DNA from: Mycteria americana
Lineage: Eukaryota; Chordata; Aves; Ciconiiformes; Ciconiidae
NCBI RefSeq assembly: GCF_035582795.1
Contig: NC_134366.1
Location: 149,901,519 to 149,965,518, forward strand
Length of the DNA stretch: 64,000 nucleotides
Direction: 5' to 3'
Under the pieces are notes generated by a model, which saw only the letters and a program-made list of their open reading frames with translations, was not told where the DNA came from and made no database searches. The position numbers and the translations under genes are program-made. Below are positions 24,025-35,000 of this stretch, piece by piece (positions within the stretch are counted from its first letter, which is position 1; each line of letters begins with the position of its first letter).

Positions 24025-27000
24025 CTGAAAAAGAAGAGAATATATTTAAACTTACAGGGAGGTCCAGAAACATCTCAAGCCATTCCTACAGATTACTTGT
24101 CTCTCTTTCCTCCTCAGATTTGACTAAAACCCAGCCTAACAAGAATAAAAATAAATCAAACATTACTTACTCTGAAAAGGTAAACTTTGTATATGCCAAG
24201 TCTGCAATGACAAGTTCTTTACTGCAGCAACCACTAATTCCTAATGCCTTGCCAACATTAACAAGCAAAGTGATGCCTCCAGCTATACCTTTAGAAACAA
24301 TGTTCTTTTGGCAGACACCCAAATGTACAAGATCCACTTTAATTAGTTCAAAGTCCAACTATAATACTCTGGAGAAACTCATTTTGAACTTAACTTCTAA
24401 ACAGCACTGTAAACTTGGATTCAATGGAACACCTTGACCATGTTTAACACTTACAAACCAAATTGCTGCTTAAGGAACTATGCAGCCAGTTATTCAATGC
24501 AGCAGTTACCAAAATATGACCACTAACACCACAAGAAACAGCCTCTGCTTATATAGAGAAACATAATATCCTTATACTATCCTAGAGTCAAGAGTTCAGC
24601 AATAAGATTCCCCTCCGCCTGGTAATTTGGAGAAAGCTGAAATGGACAGTAATGCAAAGTCTGTGAATCAATCGACTACAAAAAAAGAATTAGTTACATG
24701 TGAAAAGGAAGGTGTAGTTTGTTTTTCAAATTACAAGACGACAGGTTTTTTCAATGTGAGATTTCCCTTTAAATTATTCTTCCTTGGCATCATCATGAAT
24801 AAAAGCTTTGGCTCGAGATTATTCTATAAAATTAAGAAATTCATCAGAAAAGCAAGAGAACTTTTATAAGAATTTCCAAGATAGTTACAGTATATTTCTG
24901 TATCTGAGAGCTTAGAAGAAATATTTTGGCTGAATACAAACAATGTGCTATGGCTCTGAGCTGTAGCTTAAGCCTTTGTCATCTTGAGCAAAATGTTATA
25001 ATTTCCACTGAAAAAATAGAGATTTTTAAACAGTGACCAAAAGCTGTGTTTTCCAAAGGTATCCTACGAGTTACACACTCATTTACTCATTATAAAGAGC
25101 ATGTAAGCACCTCTTCAGAGCCTGAAAATCCCAAAGAGCAGTCATAGCAGTGCCATTTAAGACCTCAACCTTGGAAATACTCCGTGCACATACCTCTTCA
25201 TACTTCACCCACTGGTCTTTCGGAAGGATCTGATGTTTCAGGCTCAAGTCGAGTGCTCGCTTTATGCGAAATATTCTTTCATTGTAAAGATGTTCTGGAA
25301 GTCTCTTCAGTGCTTCTTTTACATCATCATCTTCATACAATGTATCATCTCGCATTAATCCTGCGCCAAGATTTTACAATATCACTGAAAAATGTTCTTA
25401 AGTAAGATTTAGGATTGACACAGGTGTTTCTACATAACACGGGCAAAACATTTCCAATGCGAAATTATGAAGAAAAACCAAACCAATCCAGGAGAAGAGA
25501 ATCACTAATTGCTCACACCGAACAAACTCTAAGCACTGGCTTACACATTCTTTATTTACTTGTTTTTACTCCTTTTCTTAAGGAGGAATGGGGAAAATGG
25601 GTATTTGATTCATTGTGTTTCATAAGAGTATATATATATACAGAACAATAACTATTCTGGATCTGAAGGGTGGACTTACGCTCACCTAATTTTATGTCTG
25701 TATTTAAGATGACTGTCTAGGTAAAGGGTTTAAGAGCTCTGAATCCATTAGAGTCAATCAACCACAGATGTGGCTACTTCAGTACTGAGGAATTATTCTC
25801 CAAACTCCACTGTGCATAGTGACTAGGTCTCCATCGACTATATTAAGCTATGGAAACCTGAAGCTAGATGTTTGTGCCCAAGTTGGTTCCCTCCCACCCC
25901 GCCCCAAATCAGAAGTTAAATCAGGGAGAATTACTTAGTCTTCTCAAAGCCAAGAACAGCCCCACACTGTTTGTGGAGCAAAGGATTCCTGAAATTCAAC
26001 CAACCCTGCTTTAAGTTTCAGTATTAACAACATAGGACAAAATGTGACTTCTGTAACATTCCAAGACTGATGCAGATTACAAGAATATACCTACTGACTT
26101 GCGGTTAAAGGTTTTGATCTCATGTGACTGAGTTAGCAGTAGTCTCCCAATAAAACAGAAATGTATTTTGAGCCACATATTCTTGAATTCAGTTTTGCAA
26201 TTTATTTCAAAGGCGCAGGGAGCATGGCTGCTAGTTTAATCACTAGATTAAATTCTGTGCTTCTCCTCAATTTTTAGTTGCACTCCCAGAAAAGCAGCAA
26301 GAAGTATTAATGCCTTTAAGAATTTCAGCGGACAAATATAAAAAGAGGGGCTAAACACTGCATCTCTGGAGGAAAGACCTAAGCTTATTCCTCTACAGTT
26401 GCCTTGCAATTTTTTTTTCTAACTTCCCCAGGGCAGGTACATTAACTTCCTTTAAATGTTTCGCTCATAGTGCAGTCAGCAGTAAATTACAGCCTCTGAA
26501 TATTCAGACTCTCTTGTCATTCAAGAACATTTCTGCCGTCTAAATATTTGAAACAAACTTGGTAACAACTCTGAACAAATTGAAGACAATACCATCAAGG
26601 CAATCTCCTCTACTTAAGGAAACACTATTTTCACACCTCTTTCACCACTGTGCAGGCCAGAGAGACATCAAGTGAAGTTATGGTGATACAAAGAGCAGAA
26701 CTAACTAAATCCTTTTTTGCACTTTGGATACTTTGCATAAGTATTGAAGACAGACTGACTACTATCAGTGGAAGTCTCTCCAGCTTCAAGGGCAGCCTTT
26801 GGGTTAGAAGATACTGGCCAGTGAAATTGACTTGGTGGGAAAAGATAAATAATCAAGCTTTCAGGACTGCTTTGTGAAAGCTTTTCCAACTACTCCAGCT
26901 TAACCTTAGCTGTTACAAGTTTTCACCGGAAACAAGAGGAAACACAGAAATAACAGAAAAGTCACTGATTCATTACTAGGTAGCAATCATGATGACTGAA

Positions 27001-28525
27001 GCTATTGCTGACTTCTCCCCCACAATAGTAGCTAATTTTGATTAAAAAGACTTATGCCAAACTGCACATACATACATCAGTTATGAACCATAACTAGTTT
27101 GAGGATTGTTACATTTGCAGAGTTTTTAAAACTTGATGAAACACTTACCGAGTTTGTTGAATCCAGCTGCATTATAATACCACTTGCGAATCCTGTCTAA
27201 CAGGCGACCACCTCCTGCAACTGAATGTGACCATCATCAGTTGCACAGCAAGATAAAATTCAACATTTACACACTACTATGACAGTACACAAATAATTGC
27301 TGGCCTCCTTCATGTGCAGTAATGCAACACTACATCACGTTTGAATTTGAATATATATGACTTGGCCTCTCTGCTTTTCAGTATCCCTTAACTGCCATTG
27401 AAGAGGTAGAAACAGTGCTTGTTATGCACCACCATTTGACCTGCATTTCACTAAATCTGAACATTAGACTGTTTTAAGACTTGGAGCAATGCTAACAGTT
27501 CACTGTCAAAACAGCACCAGCACTTTTAGGCTCCATAACTCTTATTTGAGCTAAACCCATGATGTTCTACATAAAGCAAAACCATCATGCTTTTCAAATC
27601 ATTTACCTAAGTTCTACAGCTCTCACTATAGATTAATTTGATTTCAAGGACAGCACATTACTATGTTATTAACCTTCTGCTCTCCTCTCCAGTTTCTTAA
27701 ATACTATTCCAGAGCTTCCTTTTTCAAAGAGCTGCGAAAGTCAAATGGAAAGTCAACACTAAAACCTTAAAAAAAAAAAATCATTGACTTTAAAAAGAAA
27801 AAATAAAACACACCACATGTAGAACATTAATCTTTCCTTAACTGTGATTCTGGATAGCAAAGATGTTTTTACATGTAACCCAGCACAATGCAGTACCAAA
27901 TACCATTAAAGTAACTCAACAAGGGGTCTAGAAATCCAGAAACAGCAGAATACGGGCAATACAGCCAGGGCAAGCTATCTTTCATGACTTTAAGTGAGTT
28001 GTCACCCCATAAGACCAGTGCTACGTGTGATACCAGTACACCATCAGCACACTACCTCATCAGGACTTATTTCTCTGTACTTTAGGACTTGAGAAAGAAT
28101 AACATTAAACCAGCTAAGCCTGGAGTCAGTACCTGGGCAGGATAGCGATCCCTGAGGCCCCTCCGGAGCAGCCCAAGGGCACCTCCAGTGCTCCCGAGCA
28201 CCCTCTGCCCCACTGCTCCCAGAAAACCTCGGTATCAGATCCAGGCTCCCTGCGCTGAGGCCCAGACGGAGGGGCTGCCGCTCGGGAGGGACGGCGAGGA
28301 AACCCGCCTGCCAGGGCCGTGCCAGCGGTACACTAGCTGCGGGCGCTGTCCCCGTCAAGGGCACACGGCGCACACTGTCCACCGGCTCCCCAGCTCCCCG
28401 CCACGGCGCGCCTCGCCTCCCGGCGCGGGACAAGGCGAGCCCAGCGCCGCAAAGCGCGACGGGCGCGGCCCCGCACGACCACCCCGGCCGCCCACCGCCG
28501 TCTCACCGGACGCCCTCGCCGCCAT
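23947..28525 (-). CDS. UQCRB: UQCRB, cytochrome b-c1 complex subunit 7 (complete, 4 coding exons)
   Basis: Nuclear-encoded 14-kDa subunit 7 (QCR7 family) of respiratory complex III in the mitochondrial inner membrane, where it contacts cytochrome b and is needed for complex assembly. Coding exons on the minus strand are 28507-28525, 27149-27220, 25194-25360 and 23947-24024. They sum to 336 nt, or 111 residues plus stop, the human length. All introns are GT/AG. Diagnostic segments are [19 protein letters not shown] (about residues 18-36), [21 protein letters not shown] (about 62-82) and [19 protein letters not shown] (about 90-108). The start ATG at 28525-28523 is the first codon of a six-codon exon inside a CpG island and aligns with the human start. 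There is no cleavable presequence, as expected for this subunit. The neighbour MTERF3 has the same direction. I see no frameshift or truncation. Confidence 0.97.
25194..25360 (-). CDS. UQCRB: UQCRB coding exon 3 (residues 31-86)
   Basis: Encodes [20 protein letters not shown] through [10 protein letters not shown], the conserved core of the subunit. The acceptor GCGCAG is followed by GATTAATG and the donor is GAG/GTATGTGC. The junction to exon 4 is phase 0. Confidence 0.97.
27149..27220 (-). CDS. UQCRB: UQCRB coding exon 2 (residues 7-31)
   Basis: Encodes [20 protein letters not shown] and on to FNKL. The acceptor CATTCAG ends at 27221 and the donor CTCG/GTAAGTGT follows 27149. A second AG six bases into the exon (ending at 27215) could serve as an alternative acceptor and would remove two residues. 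The upstream one restores the exact human length. Confidence 0.95.
28507..28525 (-). CDS. UQCRB: UQCRB coding exon 1 (residues 1-6 plus one base)
   Basis: Encodes MAARAS and the first base of codon 7. The donor TCCG/GTGAGA is at 28506-28505. The exon lies in the CpG island and overlaps a YY1-type motif. Confidence 0.93.
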
Positions 28526-28529
28526 CTTG
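28518..28529 (-). promoter_or_regulatory. UQCRB: YY1-type site overlapping the UQCRB start codon
   Basis: The minus strand reads CAAGATGGCGGC, a full match to the YY1 core AAGATGGCGGC. The ATG in the motif is the initiator codon, as in many housekeeping and mitochondrial-protein genes with short 5' UTRs. Confidence 0.65.
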
Positions 28530-28615
28530 ACCTCGGAGCGGCGCGCTGCCTTCTGGGTAACCCCCAGCGTCCCCGGGGGGCGAGGGGCGGGCCCGCCAAT
28601 GCCGCCTCAGCGCTG

Positions 28616-28625
28616 GCGCATGCGC
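28616..28625. promoter_or_regulatory. NRF1-type site GCGCATGCGC
   Basis: Perfect palindromic core of the NRF1 (nuclear respiratory factor 1) motif, about 90 bases upstream of the UQCRB ATG inside the CpG island. NRF1 control of this gene is an inference from the motif and the gene's role. Confidence 0.65.
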
Positions 28626-28851
28626 CCCGGCGCGGCGGCGGCCCGGCCCGGGAGCGCTGCGGCTCCCGCTCGCCCGCAGCTTTATCCAGGCGGGTGGCGA
28701 ACATCCTCAGGGACGGAGACTGCCCCATCCGCCTCCGCCGTGGCGGCCTGTCCCTGCTTCGGTCTCCCACTAGGCCGTCTGCTGGCGCTCCATCGTAACC
28801 GCCGCGGGACGCCGGGCTGCTCTGAGGCACCTGCCCTTGGGTGGAAAGAGA

Positions 28852-28889
28852 GAGAGAAAGAGGCTAAGGCGAGAGAAAGAGGCTAAGGC
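28852..28889. repeat. Two perfect tandem copies of a 19-bp unit
   Basis: GAGAGAAAGAGGCTAAGGC occurs at 28852-28870 and again immediately at 28871-28889 with no difference, at the outer edge of the UQCRB CpG island. The identity suggests a recent duplication. Confidence 0.85.
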
Positions 28890-31819
28890 GGGCGTGGTGA
28901 AGCCCATGACTTACGATGGTTTTAACTCGTGCTTACAGTGTTGAAGAATCGGTAATTAAGCCAAGATTAATTAATTGCATCGTTCAGAACAACGTAACGC
29001 AGCCCCCTCACAGTGCGTGTGCGCTACGGCGCCTCGGCAAGCTGGCAGTGACTCAAAAATGGCTGAATTTTGCCACCATACTCCCAGCCGTGGCCTTCGC
29101 TAGCGGTGGCCATGTTCTCACCAGCAAACCTGCGCGGCCGTGGCTGTAAGTGGGAGCCTGCAGAGTGCATGTGAACAACCACTGGCCTCGGGTTAAGGTA
29201 ATCCAGCCATCAATCAAGGCAGCCGAACTGGTAGACCAGTAACAGCAAACCGAGGGGTAAAGGCGAGTATTTGCTAAAATGAGTTTGTGGTTGTAAAGCA
29301 CAGTAAGCAAAGCATCAAGGCAATTGCAGAAAGAGGCAGAAACCTCTCTCTGCTCAGGTATCACAGCTGCCAGGTGAGTGGCTCCATTTTCTGAGGCACA
29401 GATCACTGCTTCTCCCCAGCAATTCCTTCAGACACAGACCACTGCATTTTTAAAGAAATAAAAAAAATAGGTGGAATTATTCTAGAAATATTGCTACAGT
29501 AGGCAATTTCAGTCAGAACAGCATGCGGCTGAATGCGATATGCAGGCAAATGGCACAGCTCAGACTGCACATCAGCAGCCTGCAAAGTGTCTTTGCCATA
29601 TTGTACCCAGAAAGCCTCAATTAATCAACATGCTCAATCAAAGGCTGCTAGCCCTTATCAAGAACAGCAGACTACAATAAGTTTGGTAATTCTAGGCCAA
29701 ACATTTTTTCTAAATATTTTTTTTTCATCTTAAAGCCAAAAAGTATTTGGCACAATCCTCAAAAAGTTCTTCTATCCTCTCTCCCGTTTCCTTTTAGCAC
29801 TCCCATAAAATCTTTTGCTTCTTTTCTTCATGGTATTTCTGGGAAGCTATTTTGGCATAAGCTCACGCATTTATCACTTCAAAGAAACTGGTTTAGCTCT
29901 GGCAGCAATCATTTTTACATTTAAAAATATTAAAGGAATTAAAAGCTCAAAGTTTAAGACATTCAAAATATACATACTCTGTAATATCATTTATATTATA
30001 ATGGTTTGTCACATGGTAATATAGATCATAAGGACAGTGGAGTAAATCTGCAAAAGCAAACTCTTTACTTTGGCATTACAAACCCACATACTTTCTATTA
30101 ACATTAATTTTTACTAGAAACATTAATTTTTACAAGATTGTTTGAAGATTATAGTTTGCTATTAGCATTTAATACAGTCAAAATCTAAGTAAGTATATTG
30201 AATTAGACTTAGATATTTTTATTTGAAAGGAAGGAATGGGGGAAGTGTTTAGCCATCCCATTTCAGCCACCACTTCAGATGAAATGTTACGCATCTCCAG
30301 CAAGAACAGTCTACTCAATAGAGGGTTTCAAGTGGTCTTCCCAGGCCAACGGAGTGGGAAACATGAGAACAAAAGAGAGCATCTCAGATATATATTGCAG
30401 ACAATGAATGTGGCTTTTTACTGTGTTTCAAGTGAAGATGCCCCAGTAAATCATTTTGCACCCTGCTTGTTTGGACAACATTCCTTTTCTTGGGTGTTGT
30501 AATTCAAATTCCGAATTTTTATTTTGGATAAAAGACCCAAGTCGTGATCTACAGATTACTACTATTCTCATTCTTTAAATGTCTCTTTAACATTACTGTA
30601 TTTCCCACCTACTAGGGGAATTTAACCTTTTGAATTTTATTCTTCTGTCTGCATACAAAATCTTCTTCAAGCTCTTACACTTCTGTGACTCAAATTGGTA
30701 TTTTAAGCTCCAACACTAAGCTTTTAAAACACTGAGACTTTTTCATTAAATAAGCTTAAATCCAAATGAAAACATCTGGATTTCAGTTTCCTGACCTATT
30801 TCAACAGAAAGAATGGAAACTTCTAAACAATAAACTATCAGACAGTTTGCACTTGGGTTTAGTCAGTTTCTTCACTTTGACCAAATACACTGTGAAGCAT
30901 TTGATAATTCGGTATTAATGCCATTTATTTACTGATAGGATTAAGTACTTTTAATACTCCTGCAATTCCTAATGTTAGCATTTACTTCAGTTGCTGTAAC
31001 TGACCAAGATAACTCTGTCAACTAAGTATATACTATAGCCTCTTCTCGTGTGGTTACTTGTATAGTAAAGCCATACAAATCTCATTGGAGTGGGGAAAAA
31101 CTGCCTCCCCTCCTCAACAAGGGGAAGAGCAAAGTGACTTAAAACTATTCATGTCCCTGAAATCTAGAAGGAGCTTATTTTCTTTTTGTAATTTGCCTAC
31201 ATTCAGTTTGCTGATTTTCTTTGAAATGTCAAACCAAGTTTCACTGCACAGCTTTTAGGGTATTAACTTCAGCAGCCAGCTTCACAAAGAAACACCTTTG
31301 TAACTTGTTGAAAAATGCCCTTTTGCATGAGGGGCTTCACCTATGTAACAATGTACTTCTTTCTACTGTACAAGGAAAAGAATACCCTTATTAGCTGTTA
31401 AGATGAAAGCAGGTAATCACATCACTTCTTCACTACTGTATTAGCTTGTTATTCTAATTTTTGGGAGGGAGGGTGAGGGGAGAAGACAGAGGGCGAGACA
31501 AGGAATAAGTCACTAGCCATTTTTTCCATCTCCCAAAACTCTGAAATTATTGAAAGAAAAAAAAAAAGAAGAATCCACTTTAATTTACTTTTCTGTTAGT
31601 GTGCTGCATCATTCACTCTCAAATAAGTTATCAATTAATTACAAGGATTGCATCAGTAGCAAACAACATATAGTCACTTAATCCTCCAAAATATATTTTT
31701 AAGTTACCATAAAGAATATTACTGTGAGCCTTTACATCCTACAAACGTTTCATAAGCAACAACTTCTTAAACCAGTAACTAAGTTAAGAGACCATAAAGG
31801 GGAGTAGTTTTATAGAATG
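28890..31819. other. Intergenic sequence between UQCRB promoter and MTERF3 3' end
   Basis: About 2.9 kb of mostly AT-rich sequence. I see no exon, RNA gene or nameable repeat. All open frames are short and lack coding character. Confidence 0.5.
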
Positions 31820-31838
31820 TTTATTTCATAACTTTATT
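31820..31838 (-). terminator. MTERF3: MTERF3 polyadenylation signals (two AATAAA)
   Basis: Two AATAAA hexamers on the minus strand (31833-31838 and 31820-31825) lie 27 and 40 bases beyond the stop codon. They predict a very short 3' UTR of roughly 50-70 bases. Confidence 0.6.
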
Positions 31839-31864
31839 CTATTCCTTTTTACATGTGTTACTAA

Positions 31865-32059
31865 TTAAAGTGTTTTTAAGAATTTTTCAAAGTCCTGTAT
31901 AGAAGCTTTGGCAATCTCTGTACAAAACACCTCATCGGGCAAGGATACTAGCTGGTCCAGAGAGATGTAGCTGGGTTGTGCTGGGTCATACTGGGCTCTT
32001 CCCAAGAATGTAAGAAACATATGTCTCTCTTTGATTCGTAATAGCTTTGAGTTGAAAAC
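31865..32059 (-). CDS. MTERF3: MTERF3 coding exon 7 (residues 353-416 and stop)
   Basis: Encodes [20 protein letters not shown], then [20 protein letters not shown] and [20 protein letters not shown], ending LKTL and TAA (31867-31865). The C-terminus matches the human end ...[12 protein letters not shown] closely. Confidence 0.97.
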   Translation of the reverse strand, partial: VFNSKLLRIKERHMFLTFLGRAQYDPAQPSYISLDQLVSLPDEVFCTEIAKASIQDFEKFLKTL

Positions 32060-35000
32060 CTAAGAAAGAAAGGGAAGAATCTTTTAGGTTCTCTAAATTT
32101 CAGACTCTGATGAATCTAAAATAAGAGCATTTTTTAGACAAACTGAAGATCTAGGTACACCAGGTAGGTTACATTTATATATAAATTACCGAAATTCTAA
32201 ATACATGCTTCAATACAATATGATGAGGTACACACACAAGGGAAATCAAGAAGTGATAAAACTCTCTTAAGCATGTTAGGTTTTTTGTTTATATATAACA
32301 ACGGTATTACTTTTGTGTAATCGCAGCCAAGAAAGTGGAGAGGAGACATTCAGAAACAGGGAGCAAGAATACCTAAGCATTTCCCTGTACTATCAGAAGC
32401 ATTTATTTATGCAGTCAGATTCAGATGAGCATTGTTATAAGAATGACATGAACAGGTGACCACACGGCATAATAAACACGAGCGAATTGCACAGTGGCAA
32501 TGCAAAAGGTGAGTGGCTGCACCACCTGTCATAACACAGCCAAAAGGCACAGGGTGGTGGTTCAAAACAACCATTTTGGTTGCTGCTGCACAGCAATGCC
32601 TACCTTTGAAGATACCTGTCACAGAAAGAATTCTAGACAGTCAAAGGCAAGAACAATGGTAAAAGAAACATGAAAGAAATCAGTGGAACATCTGAAAAGA
32701 GAGAGAAGTGGGGAAGACGAGATACACAGTTAAGAAGTCTTAAAAGCAGAGATCTAACTGCATTTCTGAGCAGTACAACTGAAGAGAGACACTGCTTTAA
32801 AGCAGATAATGGTGAAAACATGAATGCTAGAGCAATGAAAGCAAGCAGAGTTTTTACTAAAAGGAGGGACTACACTACTGAAGGAAGGATTTCATGAGGA
32901 TGCAAACTAATCTGAACTAGGACAGAAAGCAAAACTACTGTTCTTCCTCTGCCTTCCTGGAATTTTAAGAGGGAGTCAGAAGACAGGAAAAAACTGTAAC
33001 CACCGTTTATGGAGCTAGCTGACAGGAAGGACGGTTACAACAGCAGCTGTAACATCAGAGAGGATTTGACAAAAAACCCTGTATGCCTCATTTTCAGCAT
33101 TACTGTCATTCAGGATAGAAGCAAGAACAGATGGAGACAAGTATGCATTTGTGAATGCACAAGTTAATGGCCAGACCATATACAGACTGAGTTGCACTAG
33201 CCATATCCTGGAACTCACAGTTTTTGAGGATGGAAGGGAAGAACAGGGAAGAGAGAGGGTGACTGCACCAAGAACAAAGAGTAGGAGAAACATTCCACTT
33301 ACCCTTCCAAACAAAGGGAAGAGAAATAATGAGGTGAACCACCATGAAGCCAACAAGAAGACAACTGAGAAGGAAGTAAACAAGACTTGTGGTCTCTTAC
33401 AGGTCAAGGAGGGCAAAAGTGACACATGGATTGGAGTTATAGCAAGCAATCTTGTTAAGTAGAGATATATTAAATAGCCAGATAAGTAATCAAAATCCTG
33501 GGGAGTAGTTTTATTTCCCCATGTAATTTTTGCTTTTTAGCCAGTTAGATTAGACAGTTAGATTCCCTACTAGACTTGCTTTAGGAAGAAACTGATTGCA
33601 GTTCAGAAGCTGTAATCTGTGTTTTCTTTTTTTCCTTGTAAGAAGCTAGTGTGACTGCATGTCAGCATTGGACGAAGTGGCTAATGCTCTCAACTTTTAA
33701 TTTGTGAGGGAATAACAATAATGAGGAGATAGAAAAAACAAAAACAGTCATCAAGAAACTAATCTATTTTCACTCCTGTGATTTTTTAGCTATTGCCACA
33801 GCAATAGGAAGATCAATGAGAATCTGATTGCCTAACAGACAGAACTTCTCTTACCTTTAAACTCTATTTTCAGATCCTAGAATCTATAAAATTTCTTTTT
33901 TAACTAGACAAATCTGAAAGAAATGTTTTTATATATATGATAGCTAATGAACAGATCTTCTGCATGATCTGTCTTCCCTTGTGTCAATTAGCTAGGTAAG
34001 ATTTCAGGACAAGGAATCCCTAAGCAGGCAGTAATCTCTCTTGCATGAATCTTAAAGATGATCTTAAAGGTCTTTTCCAACCTATATGATTCTGTGATTC
34101 TGTGAATCCAGAAGAGATGAGCATGTCTATTTCTGTTGAAAACGTAAAAATTCACAAGACTGGGGTGGTGGTGTCACACGTGCCAGGGGGAGAAGGGCAC
34201 TTCCACACTGGAATCCTCAATGGTTGCTGAATTGCTAATAAAAGTTATCCCAATGAGAGTAAAAGCCACAGACAAGTTGAAGATTTCACATGTGTCCTGC
34301 ATACAGTGAGGCTCCACCTTCAGCACCAAACTAGTGAAGCAGCTGTGCAAAGAGCACCTAAAATTTATTCCCAGATTAACAGCTCACCTGAGGAAAGCGA
34401 GTAAGCATGTGGTGGGGAATGCCCATTATGTTGTGTAAGTAGTCAAATGTCTGTTTGAGTCTCTTTTTACTTGCAGTTAAAATCTTGGGGGTTTTAAACA
34501 CAATCTGTTGAATTTCATTACGTTGAAAACCAAGTTCAATCTGACAAACCTGAAAAAGAGCATAATTTTATCTTCAAAAGTCAGCCACAGCAAACTTAGC
34601 TTATCTTAACATGTCACTGAAATAAACTAATGCAAAATTCTTCTACCCTTTGTCACACAGCAACAAGAATGCAACACAATAATATCTGCCACTCCAGTTC
34701 TTCTCAAGTCAGACAGTGCAAATTATTTCTCATTCTGGATTAAAGTGTAATTTTTTTATAGAGTATCCCTGAAGTAAAGATGACTTCTGTGAATGCTATG
34801 TATTTTTCAGCTTGTCTGAGATAGGAACAAAAAAGCTCTGTCTCAGTATGCGTGGCAGTTACAAGCATAAAAATTCTCCCCTAAGAGTATTTTATCAGTT
34901 TCAATACCAAGCTGTCAAAAGCAACTGACTTTCTAATTGTGGAGCTGTTGAGCTCTGTAAAACACAGCAATCAAATAGCTAGCGACTACTTTTGTTAATG

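Larger units (their letters stand above)
24025..28506 (-). other. UQCRB: UQCRB introns (24025-25193, 25361-27148, 27221-28506)
   Basis: Three GT/AG introns of about 1.2, 1.8 and 1.3 kb. Besides short A-rich runs (for example 27769-27780) I see no repeat that I can name and no further exon. Open frames at 23961-24437 on the plus strand are antisense to exon 4 and are not genes. Confidence 0.8.
28130..28890 (-). promoter_or_regulatory. UQCRB: UQCRB CpG-island promoter
   Basis: Dense CpG around the first coding exon and about 350 bases upstream, with no TATA box. Recognisable elements are a CCAAT box at 28596-28600, a perfect NRF1-type palindrome GCGCATGCGC at 28616-28625 and a YY1-type CAAGATGGCGGC at the start codon (28518-28529). 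This combination is typical of nuclear genes for respiratory-chain subunits. The transcription start probably lies within about 60 bases upstream of the ATG, but it is not visible from sequence alone. Confidence 0.75.

Noticed and set aside
23961-24437. 158-codon plus-strand open frame
   Set aside because: It is antisense to UQCRB exon 4 and its intron. The minus-strand exon explains the sequence fully.
28188-28886. 232-codon and 165-codon frames in the UQCRB CpG island
   Set aside because: GC-rich composition removes stop codons. UQCRB exon 1 uses a different frame, and the translations are low-complexity Pro/Arg/Ala.
33151-33462. 103-codon plus-strand frame in the last MTERF3 intron
   Set aside because: Antisense to the gene, with no known domain and no splice or promoter signals. 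An opposing open frame of similar length overlaps it.
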